This document shows positions 45,945-57,400 of a stretch of 64,000 bases of DNA, in pieces. Location: assembly GCA_036874045.1 (NCBI GenBank), contig JAZBRI010000010.1:950001-1014000 (forward strand), in the 5' to 3' direction. The notes beneath the pieces are model-generated. The model worked only from the letters and a program-made list of their open reading frames with translations, was not told the DNA's origin and made no database searches. A program made the position numbers and the translations under genes. The stretch is from Cymodocea nodosa (Eukaryota > Streptophyta > Magnoliopsida > Alismatales > Cymodoceaceae). The stretch's first letter is position 1. The number at the start of each line of letters is the position of its first letter.

Positions 45945-47110
45945 TAAGGGTTGTTTGTGTACTATCAAAAAATCAAAAAAGTTAAGAAACATAAAGTTAA
46001 AAAATGAAAAGTCAGGAAAATAAAATTTGAAGGTATTTGTACTACCGATAGAAAGTTAGGAAAATTATATAGTTGTTAGAGTTTTTTTCTTAATTTACTT
46101 GTAATACATATTTAAAATTTAAAATAAATTATTTAGACATTATCTCTTATTCTTTTTGTGATTTGGGTACATAAATCACAAATTATTTATGATCATAAAT
46201 TTTAAAAAGTATAAATCAAGGTTATTGAAATACAACATGAAATACAAGTAAATTATGTTATTGAAATAAAAATTCATATGTTCCAATATTTAAAATATTC
46301 CACAACAAAGTCTTAAACGAAGAAACTACAAACATGGTTCATAATTTAATAATGACAATTATGCCACATAGATTGTGACATTGTCGTATGAATTTGATCT
46401 GCTATTTTTTATTTATTCATGAGTGCTATCAATAATATGTAGTTGCTCATCATCTTTAAAATATATCGAAAATTTCATTTCCTGGTCATAGTCTTTAATT
46501 TTTCCTACTTCATCTTGAAAATCTTCAAGTAAATCTATTTTATCTACCTTATAAATAACATTATGAAGTAAGAAATACTCTTAAATAATCTTAACCTATG
46601 CTTTATAAAGAAATGACATATAACCTTATAATATTAAGAATCAATGCTTCATCACTCTAAATGTGTGTTCTATAACTGTCTATAATTGTGAATGCTTATA
46701 AGTAAAATTTTCAATTGCATTACTTAAAAGTTGATTAGCATTATAATCATTTAAGTAATAACGAGCACTTGAAAATGGAGCAAGAAACTTTGGTCAATTT
46801 AGATAACTAACATCAATCAAATAAAATTTCCTTATATACAAGATTTAAATCAAAACTATCAAAAATCATTCTTATGTAATATAATTATCATGTAAGAATA
46901 ATGTTTATATTCACTAAGATTTGATTGTCAACATTTTTTTTCTCAACGCTACACCTTGTTTCTTTATTGTATTTTTTAATTACTTTTTTTTATGTCCCTA
47001 ATTTAACTTTTCCATCGTGAGTATTCTCATTCTCTTCGTTCAAAATCTCTTACATTATATTTAAAAATAATGTATCATTCTAATTATTCTAACTAACATA
47101 GCTTCTTTCA
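45945..47110 (-). mobile_element. PIF/Harbinger transposon relic with transposase remnants
   Basis: The left end GGGTTGTTTGTGTAC at 45948, preceded by TAA, resembles the 21415 element's TIR. On the minus strand, about 46840-46640 reads KFYLIDVSYLN, PKFLAPFSSARYYLNDY, NAIENFTYKHSQL, TVIEHTFRVMK. This is the C-terminal block of Harbinger nuclease (family form: YYLVD.GY.N..GFLAPYRG.RYHL..., then FN.RHSSLRNVIERTFGVLK). Farther on, about 46380-46340 reads IADQIHTTMSQSMW like the terminal 'IA..MW'. Stops and frame changes show it is inactive. The right terminus was not found. The box GAAAGTTAGGAAAATTATAT (46054) recurs at 21980 inside the Tourist-like element. Confidence 0.75.
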
Positions 47111-47169
47111 AATTTCTTGTTATTGTCAAAACTTTCTATAAGTACTTAACTAAAAACATTTAAGTTAGA

Positions 47170-47275
47170 ATAATATAATTCTAGTTAGTTAGTAAAGATT
47201 AACATTTGAGAAGAAAAAAAATTTAACATGAAAATAATTGATAATTCTAGTTAATTAGTAAAGATTAACATAGCA
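47170..47275 (+). repeat. Direct duplication TAATTCTAGTTA(G/A)TTAGTAAAGATTAACAT
   Basis: Two copies about 60 bp apart, starting near 47178 and 47241, between the Harbinger relic and the NBR1 promoter. Confidence 0.75.
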
Positions 47276-47606
47276 ATCTCAGTGAGACAGTTGATAAAAT
47301 TAGTAGCTCTAAGGAACTACAGTTCATGAATAATATAAATACACGGCATTCTTTCTGTGTTTCGAAATTTGAAATTCAATGAAATAAAGTTTAATATTTT
47401 AAATAATAAAAAAAATTTCAATTTTATTTTATTTTTTGTATTAGATGATCGATGTAGAACACGAAACGGGCAGACGAACGGTTTGTACAATACTTGCCTC
47501 TCAAGACAGATCGGACGGCCAAGAACATCCCATCGCCATCATCATATCGGCATCAGCTTGGGAAGCAAGAACGCACGCTTCCTTCGCTGCGAAGACTTCG
47601 AACCGC

Positions 47607-47614
47607 ATAAATAG
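47607..47614 (+). promoter_or_regulatory. TATA-like box of the NBR1 gene
   Basis: ATAAATAG within CGCATAAATAGGGCG lies 119 bp upstream of the chosen ATG, where the DNA switches from AT-rich transposon to GC-rich. The upstream frame stays open back to an ATG at 47445, but that lies before this box, so I use 47733 as the start. Confidence 0.6.
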
Positions 47615-47732
47615 GGCGATCCCTCACCTCCGCGACCGCCCGTACGCCACCAGCGGCTCACGGTTACGCTGTGATCGTCTTCCTCCCCTCTCTTCCTTGT
47701 ATAGGGTTTCGGAATTCCTCTTCCATCCTCCC

Positions 47733-50700
47733 ATGGACCGCGGCGATCGTGAGTGGGATCTTGTCGTTAAGGTCCTATCGCATCCTCCACTCGCAGCAAC
47801 TGTTGCACCTCTGTGCTTTCCGTTTCCTGCCTGAATTTCGCTTTTTTTCGTCGACTTTGAGGACTTGTTTGATTTATTTGTGAAGTTGTTGGCTTTCACG
47901 CTTGGTTTCGCCCTTTTCTGCACTAGTTGTTGTAACCGGCGATCGAAGAATGTTCGGTTAGGAATGATGATGGTTGTGGTTAATCGATGCTGTTATGGTT
48001 GGTTTATTAGGCATGGTTTTTATTTACTTGCTTTGGTCTATCGCGAGCAAGTGTAGTCGTATTTGGCTTTCAAAACTCGAATCCTGTGTGATGCTTGCTT
48101 CGATGGCTGGTATCGTCTCAGGTCTTGACTACAGCTTTGTAATGGAATGTTTATTTGTGTCGTAAGAAGGCTTGATACGATAGATAGATAGTCTATGCTA
48201 ACCAGATTTGAATCGAATAAGATGATCAAGACATAAGTGGAAGTATCATAGAAACGAAATTGGGGAAGAAATTGATACGTTGCAATTATAGAAGTTATAG
48301 ATGAACATAGAAACGAAATCGGTGAAGAAATTGATACGTTGCATTTTTATAGATAGGAGAAGTTACAGATAGGACTGTTTAGCATTTTTATTTATTTCTT
48401 TATGTACTGATTTATTTTTCCACTTTTTATTTTATTTATTTTCTTTGTCGGATGTCGGTTTACATATTCAAATATATTCCTAAATAAATTCTTTCTAGCC
48501 TATTTGCTGCTTTCTGTACCGATTCATTCATCTGATTTGTCACTGCTATTTCATTGTTGATTGGTAGATCTGTTGCGAACACTGCTGTTATTATTTGGTA
48601 TTTAGTTTGCAAAAAGCTGAATGTCCAAATATCAGTAGAATGATTTTCGTACATCCATTACATATCTTGGAAACATAAAAATAGAAGATTGGAGAATCAT
48701 TACCCGTGATAATTCAAAAAAGAATGAAGCTCTATGAACCAGTTTGTGACCGTATTGCTGGATTTTTCTATCCATTTTAAATCCAACATGAATTATAAAT
48801 CGCACCCTCTTCAATGCATTACTACTTATGTTATGTAGTGTTCTGTGCTGAGGTATTCACACCTTTTTTTGAGGTTGGAGACTGCCCAGGAATACCAGTC
48901 TCCTTGATCGCATATCTTCTTAGCATTCTTATTAGAAACCTATGAAGTGCATCGCCATGCAATATTTTTTGTGCTATAATTTATATCCATGAATATTGAA
49001 TATTTTAGTGTTACCTTTTTCTACCTTCCAAGATGAGCTAGTATGTTCTTTCATCTTTTAATTTGTGTGGTTATTGATAATCTTACCACACAATCTAAAA
49101 TTTTTATTTCCAATTATTTCAACTTATATATGTATGTGTTGTAGATGTTTTTCACTGAATTTACTTCATTGATTTTTTTAGGTGAAGTATGGAGACAGTC
49201 TCAGACGGTTTAATGCATGTGTCCATGGAACATCCATGGATACCAACATGGAAAAATTGAGGGAAAAAATCATCAACCTTTTCAATCTTAGCCCAGATGT
49301 TGACATCATTATGACTTACACTGACGTAGATGGTGATTTAGTTACACTTGTCAATGATGATGAGTTACAAGATGCTGTTGTTTGTCAGCATTTGAACCCC
49401 CTTAGGATAAATGTCCAACTGAATGCCAATAATGCAACCAATAATACTGATGCAAAATCTCATTCCACAAATTCATCAGAATTTTCCACATCACAATCTT
49501 TACCCATGAATTTCACACTTTCTGAAGCCCTGAAATCTGTTCCGGAGCCAATTGGGAGTGCAATTTCAAAACTATCTCAAGATATTGTCTCTAAGACAGT
49601 GGAATCTGCTCCAGCAATCACAGCAATTGTTGAACACTTGACAAAATTAGGACTTTCTCGTGCTGTCTCTCCGCATGCTACACTTCAGGGTGATTTACCT
49701 GTCAACAATGGTGGAATTCCTGCTGATCTTCCCAATTTAGAAGTGTGTTCAAGTGCCAAGCCCGTTGATCCAAGCCTGGAAAATAAAGAAAAACAGCCTG
49801 AAACTGGTTAGCCACAGAAAAATTATAAGGATCTCATATTAATTTTAATCTCAGTTACTCACAAATAACCAAGGTCTATCTTGTACTTGTATAGCTGCAG
49901 CTGCTACAGCAGATTGTCATAAGAAGGATGCCAGTCAGTGGTCAAGAGAATTGGCAACAAATACAGCTCAACTCCCAACATCTCTCATTGATCAGGATCA
50001 GAATTTTGAAGTCAATAAGCACCAACCATCGACAACTTGTGATCATGGATTGACTATTTCTGCCCTTGATCAGATTAAAAACAAAAGTCCTGCTGTGCCT
50101 GATTTCAATTGCAATACTGGGGTTGTTTCTGGCACAAACCGTCAACTGGGTCATGTAATGGCTCCTCCAATTTTCCCTTCAAGCTCCTTTTGCCGTGCTA
50201 GGTTTCGTGGGAGGTCAAATGTCCATCATGATGACTCACCCAGAGTGTTTCATTGTGGTGTCCAGTGTGACAATTGTGGAATGCATCCAATAGTTGGTGT
50301 TCGTTATAAATCCAATGTGTAAGTAGTTTCTACATGATTCCATGCACGTGTGTGATCAAACACATAAAAAGTGTTTGTTTTAACATCCTTGATTTTGTTA
50401 TGCAGGAAGGAAAACTATGATTTGTGCAGCATTTGCTTTGCAGAAATGGGTAGTGATGTTGATTATACAAGGATAGACCGACCATTTCAAAATCGAGTAC
50501 ATCAATCAGTCTTCTAAAATCTGCTTATCCTATGTTTTTTAGCTTAATTATATTTACATAAACAGGTAATAATTGACTACGTTATACTTTGATTATGATT
50601 GTGGTTTTCAGAACTTTGGATGTCATGGCTTCCGTGGTCGTGGGATGAGATATAACAGGACCAAACTTGAAAGCCGCTTTATACAAGATATTACCATTAT

Positions 50701-52518
50701 GGATGGGACACTAATGCCTCCATGTATCCCATTTACGAAGATATGGAAGTTGCAGAATAATGGTTCTACTCCGTGGCCTGTTGGAACACAGCTTATTTGG
50801 ATTGGTGGAGATAATTTTTCTGATACAACTGCTGTTCAGTTGGAGGTAGATGTTCAGTGTTTTAATTGTTAAATTAATTAGTTAATTTTTTGCTAGAAGA
50901 ATTTGGTTTATGTTTCTGCTGCTATTTCATTTTCTGTTACCTTAAAAATCTACTATTTGGGCAACTCCTCTGGCAGATTCAATACTTTTCCTTCATCATT
51001 TGATGTTTCAGTGTTTAAATTGTTAATTGGTTCATTTTTTTTCTGGAAGAATTTCTTTTATGTTTCTGCTGCTCTTTCATTTTCTGTTACCTCAAATATT
51101 TTCTATTTGAGTAACTCTTCTGGCAGATTCTAATGCTTTTTCCTTCATCATTTGAGGTGTAGAATTTTCTTTTCTTATGCTGCTGTTAGTTTTAGCTTGA
51201 GCTGGCATGCTAATTTCATTTGTCTGCAGATTCCCGTGAATGGCTTTCCTGCAGGTGCAGAGATTAACATTGCAGTAGATTTTGTGGCACCTGCAACCCT
51301 TGGACGTTATGTTTCGTACTGGAGGTTGTGCTCGCCTTCTGGTCAGAAGTTTGGACAACGTGTATGGGTGCTTATCCAGGTGTGCTTCTGCAGCAGCTAG
51401 TTTTATATTTAAAATCAGCATTTACATGTCAAGCAGCATGTGATTGTAATGTGTTTCGTCCACCATAATTCCAGGTTGATGCTAATTCATGTGTTGACGG
51501 TTATCTTCCTTCTGAACTGAACTTGAACCTTCCCCCGGTCATCACTGGATTGAATGGAACAAGCATTACGAATAATAGTGTTGAATATCTTTGTGGTTCT
51601 GAACCTGATATTTCAGGTGCCAATGCTGAGCACATTAAGCTGTCCACTGATTCTGGTCCCGATAAAGGCTTTCAGTCAGTGCCTGTACGTGACTCGGTAA
51701 TTGCTAATAATGAATTCACGGAGGTTGTGCCTGAAATTCCATTGGCTACTGTTCCTCTAGGCAATTCTTCTTCCGTATTGTCTACTACCATATGGGGAAA
51801 CACTGTTGTGACTTCATACCCTGATTTTGGTTCATCTTCGGACCAACCCATTGCCTCAGCTTCATTCCCTTTGCATGAACTGGTGGACACTGCTAGGGGA
51901 ACAGGAGATAACATGACAGACAGTAGTGACAACCATATAAATGATCTGTCACAATTATCTGCCAATTCTATACAGGGGAAGACTCCTACAATTTCATATC
52001 CGGTCGTAGATTCTTCATTGGAATCGACCATTACATCCACAACGATGGTTCCTTTATCATCATATCCTTCAATTGACTTGCTACCTCCATCAACCACTTC
52101 ATCCATGACGTTTCCAATGATTTCTGTCAATCAACCCTCTGGAGATGTCCCAAATAATTCAACAGCCGCCCAGGCTGAGCAAGCCCTCCTGAAGGAGCTT
52201 TATGAAATGGGTTTCAAGCAGGTTGATCTGAACAAGGAAATTCTTCGGAAAAATGAATACGATCTGGAGCAGTCTCTGAATGACCTGTGCGATGATGGAT
52301 GGGATCTACTTTTGGAGGAGCTTCAGGAAATGGTAAGGTGATCAATTTGAATGGTTGGTCTCCCTTTTGCTGTGGATCTGCCCGGACTAAAATGTAGTGC
52401 CACTTAAACCTGTCAGGGTTTCGTCGACAGGGAGTTGAACAAAAAGCTGCTGATCAAGAACAACGGGAGCATCAAGCATGTTGTCCTGGACCTTATTGCC
52501 AGGGAAAAGGCTGAATAG
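47733..52518 (+). CDS. NBR1: NBR1/JOKA2 selective-autophagy receptor, eight exons
   Basis: Exons 47733-47771, 49182-49806, 49895-50318, 50406-50496, 50612-50845, 51230-51379, 51475-52332 and 52417-52518 keep frame and GT..AG, giving 840 residues. Domains: PB1 about 10-92 (DLVVKVKYGDSLRRF; acidic TYTDVDGDLVTLVNDDEL) for self-oligomerisation; ZZ zinc finger about 338-385 (FHCGVQCDNCGMHPIVGVRY, then YDLCSICF); NBR1/FW domain about 415-521 (KIWKLQNNGSTPWP, IWIGGDNF, VDFVAPATLGRYVSYWRL, RVWVLIQ); two C-terminal UBA domains (ALLKELYEMGF.QVDLN and LQEMGFVDRELNKKL) that bind ubiquitin. The Trp797-Asp-Leu-Leu800 between the UBAs is the expected ATG8-binding LIR. The protein delivers ubiquitinated cargo to the vacuole. 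Exon 3 could instead start 6 bp later (TATAG|CTGCAG|CTGC). Intron 1 is 1.4 kb. It is downstream of a Harbinger relic and followed by the epimerase gene. Confidence 0.95.
48247..48364 (+). repeat. 59-bp tandem duplication in NBR1 intron 1
   Basis: CATAGAAACGAAAT and GAAGAAATTGATACGTTGCA occur at 48247 and again at 48306 with few differences. Intronic, no coding effect. Confidence 0.85.
50846..51160 (+). repeat. ~155-bp tandem duplication in NBR1 intron 5
   Basis: Two copies share GATGTTCAGTGTTTTAATTG / GATGTTTCAGTGTTTAAATTG, GGAAGAATTT, TTTATGTTTCTGCTGCT, TTCATTTTCTGTTACCT and AACTCYTCTGGCAGATTC. The first starts just at the donor of exon 5 (50846), so the duplication boundary nearly coincides with the splice site. 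The copy at 51003 has no functional donor nearby. Confidence 0.85.
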
Positions 52519-52558
52519 TACGGGCGGCGTGTGTCTACAAGTATAGTATAGATATAGA

Positions 52559-52577
52559 TATATATATATATATATAT
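52559..52577. repeat. Short (TA)n in NBR1 3' flank
   Basis: GATATATATATATATATATATC run about 40 bp after the stop codon, within the probable 3' UTR. Confidence 0.9.
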
Positions 52578-52611
52578 CTCAATGCCCCATGAAACTCTAA
52601 ATCACCAGTGG

Positions 52612-52617
52612 AATAAA
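52612..52617 (+). terminator. Possible polyadenylation signal of NBR1
   Basis: AATAAA 94 bp after the stop codon, in a suitable position for cleavage around 52630-52650. Plant signals are loosely defined, so this is a position-based call. Confidence 0.45.
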
Positions 52618-52659
52618 GCATTGTTGTTGGTGACTGCTATCATATATATGGTCATGTAT

Positions 52660-54150
52660 GTATTTATCAGAAACATGGCTATATAGTGTGTGTGGCTTTT
52701 GTGTAAACATTATGGGTCTGCAGCTCGTTTACTCCTCTATTTTAAAAGTCGTCAATTAGTGTGGCGCTCGTTCTAACATTTGCACGTTATCTCGTGCAAC
52801 TCATGTTGCTAGGACGTGAAGGCAAGTACTAATTTCCTGTGACGACGGTGAGGTGCGCTTGCATTCAGGTTTCTACGTTTTCTTTTAATGTAATCGGAGG
52901 ATCAATTACATTACCGTTTGATTTTTAAAATAGCAGTGCTTTTATTTATTTTAGTTTAAAATCTTATCTTATCTTATCATCGCCAAAACGCCAAAACTGG
53001 GGTGTGAAATATCTGCGGCAAATGCGTCGTCTTACGGCAGACGCAGAAGGCATCGGATTCTCAAACGATGAGGTCATCGCCGTTGGAAGGACAGGCAGGG
53101 GAGAGGAGAAGGAGAAAAATGTGCCACTGTGAAGAGCAGAGAGTTGGGTCCCGACGGTACAGGTGGGTAAAGTAAAGCAAACAACAAGCCTGTGGGATGC
53201 CTTCTCCGTCCACAGTGATTGATCCTCCACCCACGGCTTTCGGCTTCCTCCTCCAGATGTGTCTCTTATCATGCATGACGATTATTTTATCACGTACGTC
53301 TTAGATGCTGGGTTCACTCTTAGGGATCCAGCGAGCGCAGCCGGCATACCACCACTGGATTTGGTGGGAGACACACAAAGCACTCTTCATGCTCCACACC
53401 ATCTCGTACTTGTGATGTATAAAATTCAGGTCGCCTGAAAATCCACCCTTGAAAGGGGAAACGACCATTGGATACTTGAGATCAATCCATATTCTATTTG
53501 CTACATTCATGATTCAGACAGACAGACGGACAGACAGAGAGACAGACAGACAGACGGACGGACGGACGGACGGACGGACGGACGGACGGACGGAGCCTCC
53601 ACCGTATGTGTGTAAAATGCCACAAAAACGAGGATCTCTTTTCTAACACAATGAACGGAAGATCGGTCACTCTTTTTTTTCAACGGCTGCTTGACTCTCT
53701 CAGGTTAAGAAGCGTAAGCGATCTCGTCATCCAGCATAAGTCAAATTCCAGCAATTTTGTCTATTAAACTATAATCACAGAGCTTTTCTTGGTCTAATTC
53801 TCCCAAGAATGTTTTGTTTTTTCTAACCGGCCCTTTTTCCTTTTCCCTAGAATAATTGGAATGTCCTCGTCACCTTCGTCCTCCACGACGGGGATCTTAA
53901 TCTTCATCTTCGTCTCAATAATCAGGTTTCTAGCCAATTACGACATGATTGTCGCGCCGATTACGTACCAGAGTATGATCTTATCCAAATGTAATTCTGC
54001 AAATGCGTTTACAGCGTCTGGATTATGCATAATTGAAAAAAACTACCTCTATAGAAGAACAAGAACAGTAACTGCAAGGCAAAAACTAAAAAACGGAACA
54101 AACAGAAACCAAGATCAACGGCTGTGGAAAATGGCACGTTTCTTTTCGGA
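52660..54150. other. Intergenic region between NBR1 and the epimerase gene
   Basis: No supported gene. Open frames at 52964-53276 (minus) and 53861-54163 (plus) have no recognisable domains or splice partners. Contains a tetranucleotide repeat (separate entry). Confidence 0.45.
53516..53594 (+). repeat. (GACA/GACG)n tetranucleotide microsatellite
   Basis: About 78 bp: first GACA/GACG mixed units, then a uniform run of (GGAC). It creates a spurious Thr-Asp-Gly-Arg frame. Confidence 0.95.
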
Positions 54151-54158
54151 AGAATTGT

Positions 54159-54166
54159 TATAAATA
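54159..54166 (+). promoter_or_regulatory. TATA box of the epimerase gene
   Basis: TATAAATA at 54159, followed by CT-rich leader sequence (CTTTTCTCCCTCC), about 290 bp upstream of the ATG at 54453. Confidence 0.65.
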
Positions 54167-54452
54167 ATCACCTTTTCTCCCTCCATTAATTATCTTCTCT
54201 TCTTCCTTTAACTCTTGCCCTGTCTCCTCCTCCTACGCCTCCTCCTCCCGTTGATCTGCTCTTCGCGGTGTGTGGTGTGAGAATCGGTAGGATTCGATTT
54301 TCATTCCTACCCAGTTGCTGTTTCCGCATTTGCTCGCCGGAGGACTGGGAATTCCAGTGCGGAAGGTTGATTTCGTCGGTGGTTTTGTAGTTCTCTTGGT
54401 TCCAGCCGGTTTTTTGAATTCCGAGGGGAGGAGGCGGAGGAAGAACGGGAAA

Positions 54453-57400
54453 ATGACGTGGAAGTTAGTGGACGATGGAAACGGGTTGCCGAAGATTGTG
54501 CTGACTGATTCAAGTGGTTCGTCTGCGGAGGTTGGTTCTTCTTCCTGTTCTTCCTCCTCCTGCTCTTTTCATTTTGTGATCAAGTATCGATGCCTGTTTG
54601 TCTTGTGCAAATACGCATTTGGAGTTTTATTGGCGTCGATGATTGGAGCCGGACATTGTTGGTTTGTCGTGGGAAGTGTGTTTTGGCGTTTTTGCACAGA
54701 ATTTTATTTTTCTTGCATGGTGTTCGATGAGGCTTTGCAATCAAGAAATGTGAGGGTGTCGATTGAAAGTTCATATAATCCAATCTTTTCATAGGGGTCT
54801 TACCTTTTAGCTTTTTCCTCAAATTTCATTATGTACCCATTGTCGAGTAAAGTACAGTCCGCCAACGGATGTTTTTGTTTAAATGTATGGCAATGGGTTG
54901 TTTGAAGTTGGTGATTTCTAGCTTACAGGTGTTTGATAGAAAGACGTTCTCGATTAAATTTCTTATGCGCTTTGATCAGTTCAATATAGATTTCTTAATG
55001 CTCCTTAGACTAAAGAAAATTCGTTCCCTCCCCTATCAAATGATGTCCTGCAATGTAGATCTTGGAAATGCAATCTGATGATTAGTATAAACTTAATCAT
55101 AAAGAATATTTTCTAATCGTGAATGCAGAATAAGGAAAACATATTCGGTTTGTGCATGAGACCATAATCAATTTCCTATTTTTATGACTTTTGATGCATC
55201 AAGAAAATAAGACTTCCATCATTTCCCAAATGTGAGTTGATTTCAGGTTCTTTTGTATGGAGGGCAAGTGATTTCATGGAAAAAGGATCGAAAAACTGAA
55301 CTACTTTTTGTCAGTAGCAAGGTACATTTTATTTGATTAGTTTGTTTCATCCTTCAATATTTTTAGTTGTCACTCAGTCATTTTTGGTGCTATTGTGATT
55401 TTTCCCATGATAAGTTTATGCATAATTTCTTGTTAGGACGCATGTGACAATGTCCATAGGCCTACATCTTTGAGGGACTAATGTGCTATTTGATGTGATG
55501 GGACCCCTTGAACCACATTTTCTGTATGATATGGATTGTTTGCCTTGAACGAAAACTTTGGTAATCTTTTTTTGATGATTCCATTGGTTTAGCAAAGACC
55601 AGAGAAAGTGAATATGTCATTGTTCTTAGACATACCAAAATTTGCCATTAGAGTGGCAGAGTGTGTTACTGTTAGGATTTCTGGGTTTCACTAGAAAGGG
55701 TGAATAGTGAAGAGTTAATTTTAACCATGAAGAAAAAATATATTAACTTTATGTGATGAAATAAGAAATAAAATAAAAAAGTGCACACCACAAAAAATAA
55801 GCAAAATTTCTAGTGGTTCACTTGCAACTTGAGTTATGTCCACTATTTAAGCCTCACGATTGAGCACCCATACTAATTTTGGTATTGGTATACTCTAATT
55901 GTCTTATTTGAAAATCCTAGCATAGGAGAGGTTGTAAGGGTCTACATATTCAACCTAAGACTAAATAACTCAAAATAAATCAATATTACAAGTCCTCAAC
56001 AATTTGCTTGGCCTTGCTTCTTTGATGATTTTATTTTGTTCTCTTTGTTTATAATTCTACTTTGCATTTCTTTTTTCTATTTCTTACAACAAGTTTGATT
56101 TATACAAACAACTTTATACAGCATATTTATCATTAAGTTTTGCATTATCAAAATCAATAAAAAACTTTTTCCCAACAATTACAAATCAAGAAAGTTTGGA
56201 ATTACCGTAGATCTTGTTGCTAGAGGTCTTGAAGTAGTAAATGAGATCATCCTTGTGCCTTTGATCATATTGGTACAATCAGTTCATCTCTTATTTTAGA
56301 TTTCAAGTTCATGTTGGTTCTCTAACTTCAGGATTTCAATCCTATCATTTTTATTTCTTTCCAGACACATTTAGATTGTTCCAATTGTGAGCCCAGCTTT
56401 GTTCATGGCTCGGAGATATAAGGTTTATTTTCAGAATTTCTGAGCTATACACATCACTTCAGCATCTCTTGTTTACCTAGCATTTACTTTGAAGGCTTAT
56501 ATTACAGCCTTACGTGTAGTTGGACCTGCTGACTTAAAGATCACAGAAAGGAAACATGTAAATAACTTCAAAGTCAATGTATTAACTTTTTGCTATAACA
56601 ACAATCAAGTCAAATCCGTAGGCTTTTATAACTTTGTTCTTATAATGGTAGTTTGGATCTTCTAGGTGTTTTCTTCATTTTTGATGCAAGCATATCTGTA
56701 TTTTTTTTCTTCTTGCAATATGTTTAAAGAAAATTGTATAATTATGTTCATCTTATATGGCACAGGCTATTCTGAAGCCTCCGAAACCATTTATGGGAGG
56801 GATACCTATTTTCTTCCCTCAGGTTTATTTTCTCTCCAAATACATGTTTAATGTCTAGATACTTGATGGATTCAGTTGAGTCATCCTCTGTTATGCAGGT
56901 TGGTGACATGGGACCTCTAGACCTGCATGGATTCGCAAGGAATAGAGTGTGGGTTTTGGATAACAATGCATTTCCTAAGGATGCTTCCAAAACGTCCTCC
57001 TCTGTTGAGCTTCTTTGTAAGCCCACTGAAGATGATCTGAGGATATGGCCACACAGGTCTGTCCTGGTCTTTTTCTTTATATTGTTCTACTTTCGGAAAA
57101 AATGTCTGATTGATGGTAGATCCATACTTTATAAATGGTTATTGCAGCTTTGAGCTACGACTCCGAGTTATATTAGGCCATGGTAGACTGACCTTAGTTC
57201 CTCGGGTGAAGAATGTTGACACAAAGCCTTTTAGCTTCACATTTGCTCTGAGAAATTACCTATTAGTTTCAGACGTCAGGTTTGTTAATAGCTCCACCAT
57301 CTTTTTCTGAATCCCATATTTCAACAGTGGTGCTAATTACTGGACCTGTTTGTTTGTTTACCTTTTACAACTTGACAGTGAAGTGCGCATCGAGGGCTTG

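Noticed and set aside
47445-47732. N-terminal extension of NBR1 by 96 residues
   Set aside because: The frame is open but precedes the TATA-like box and overlaps transposon-flank sequence; NBR1 homologues start close to the PB1 domain.
51672-52130. 152-residue minus-strand frame inside NBR1 exon 7
   Set aside because: Shadow of the coding strand in the exon that encodes the NBR1 linker and UBA region.
53449-53646. Thr-Asp-Gly-Arg repeat frame
   Set aside because: Translation of the GACA/GACG microsatellite.
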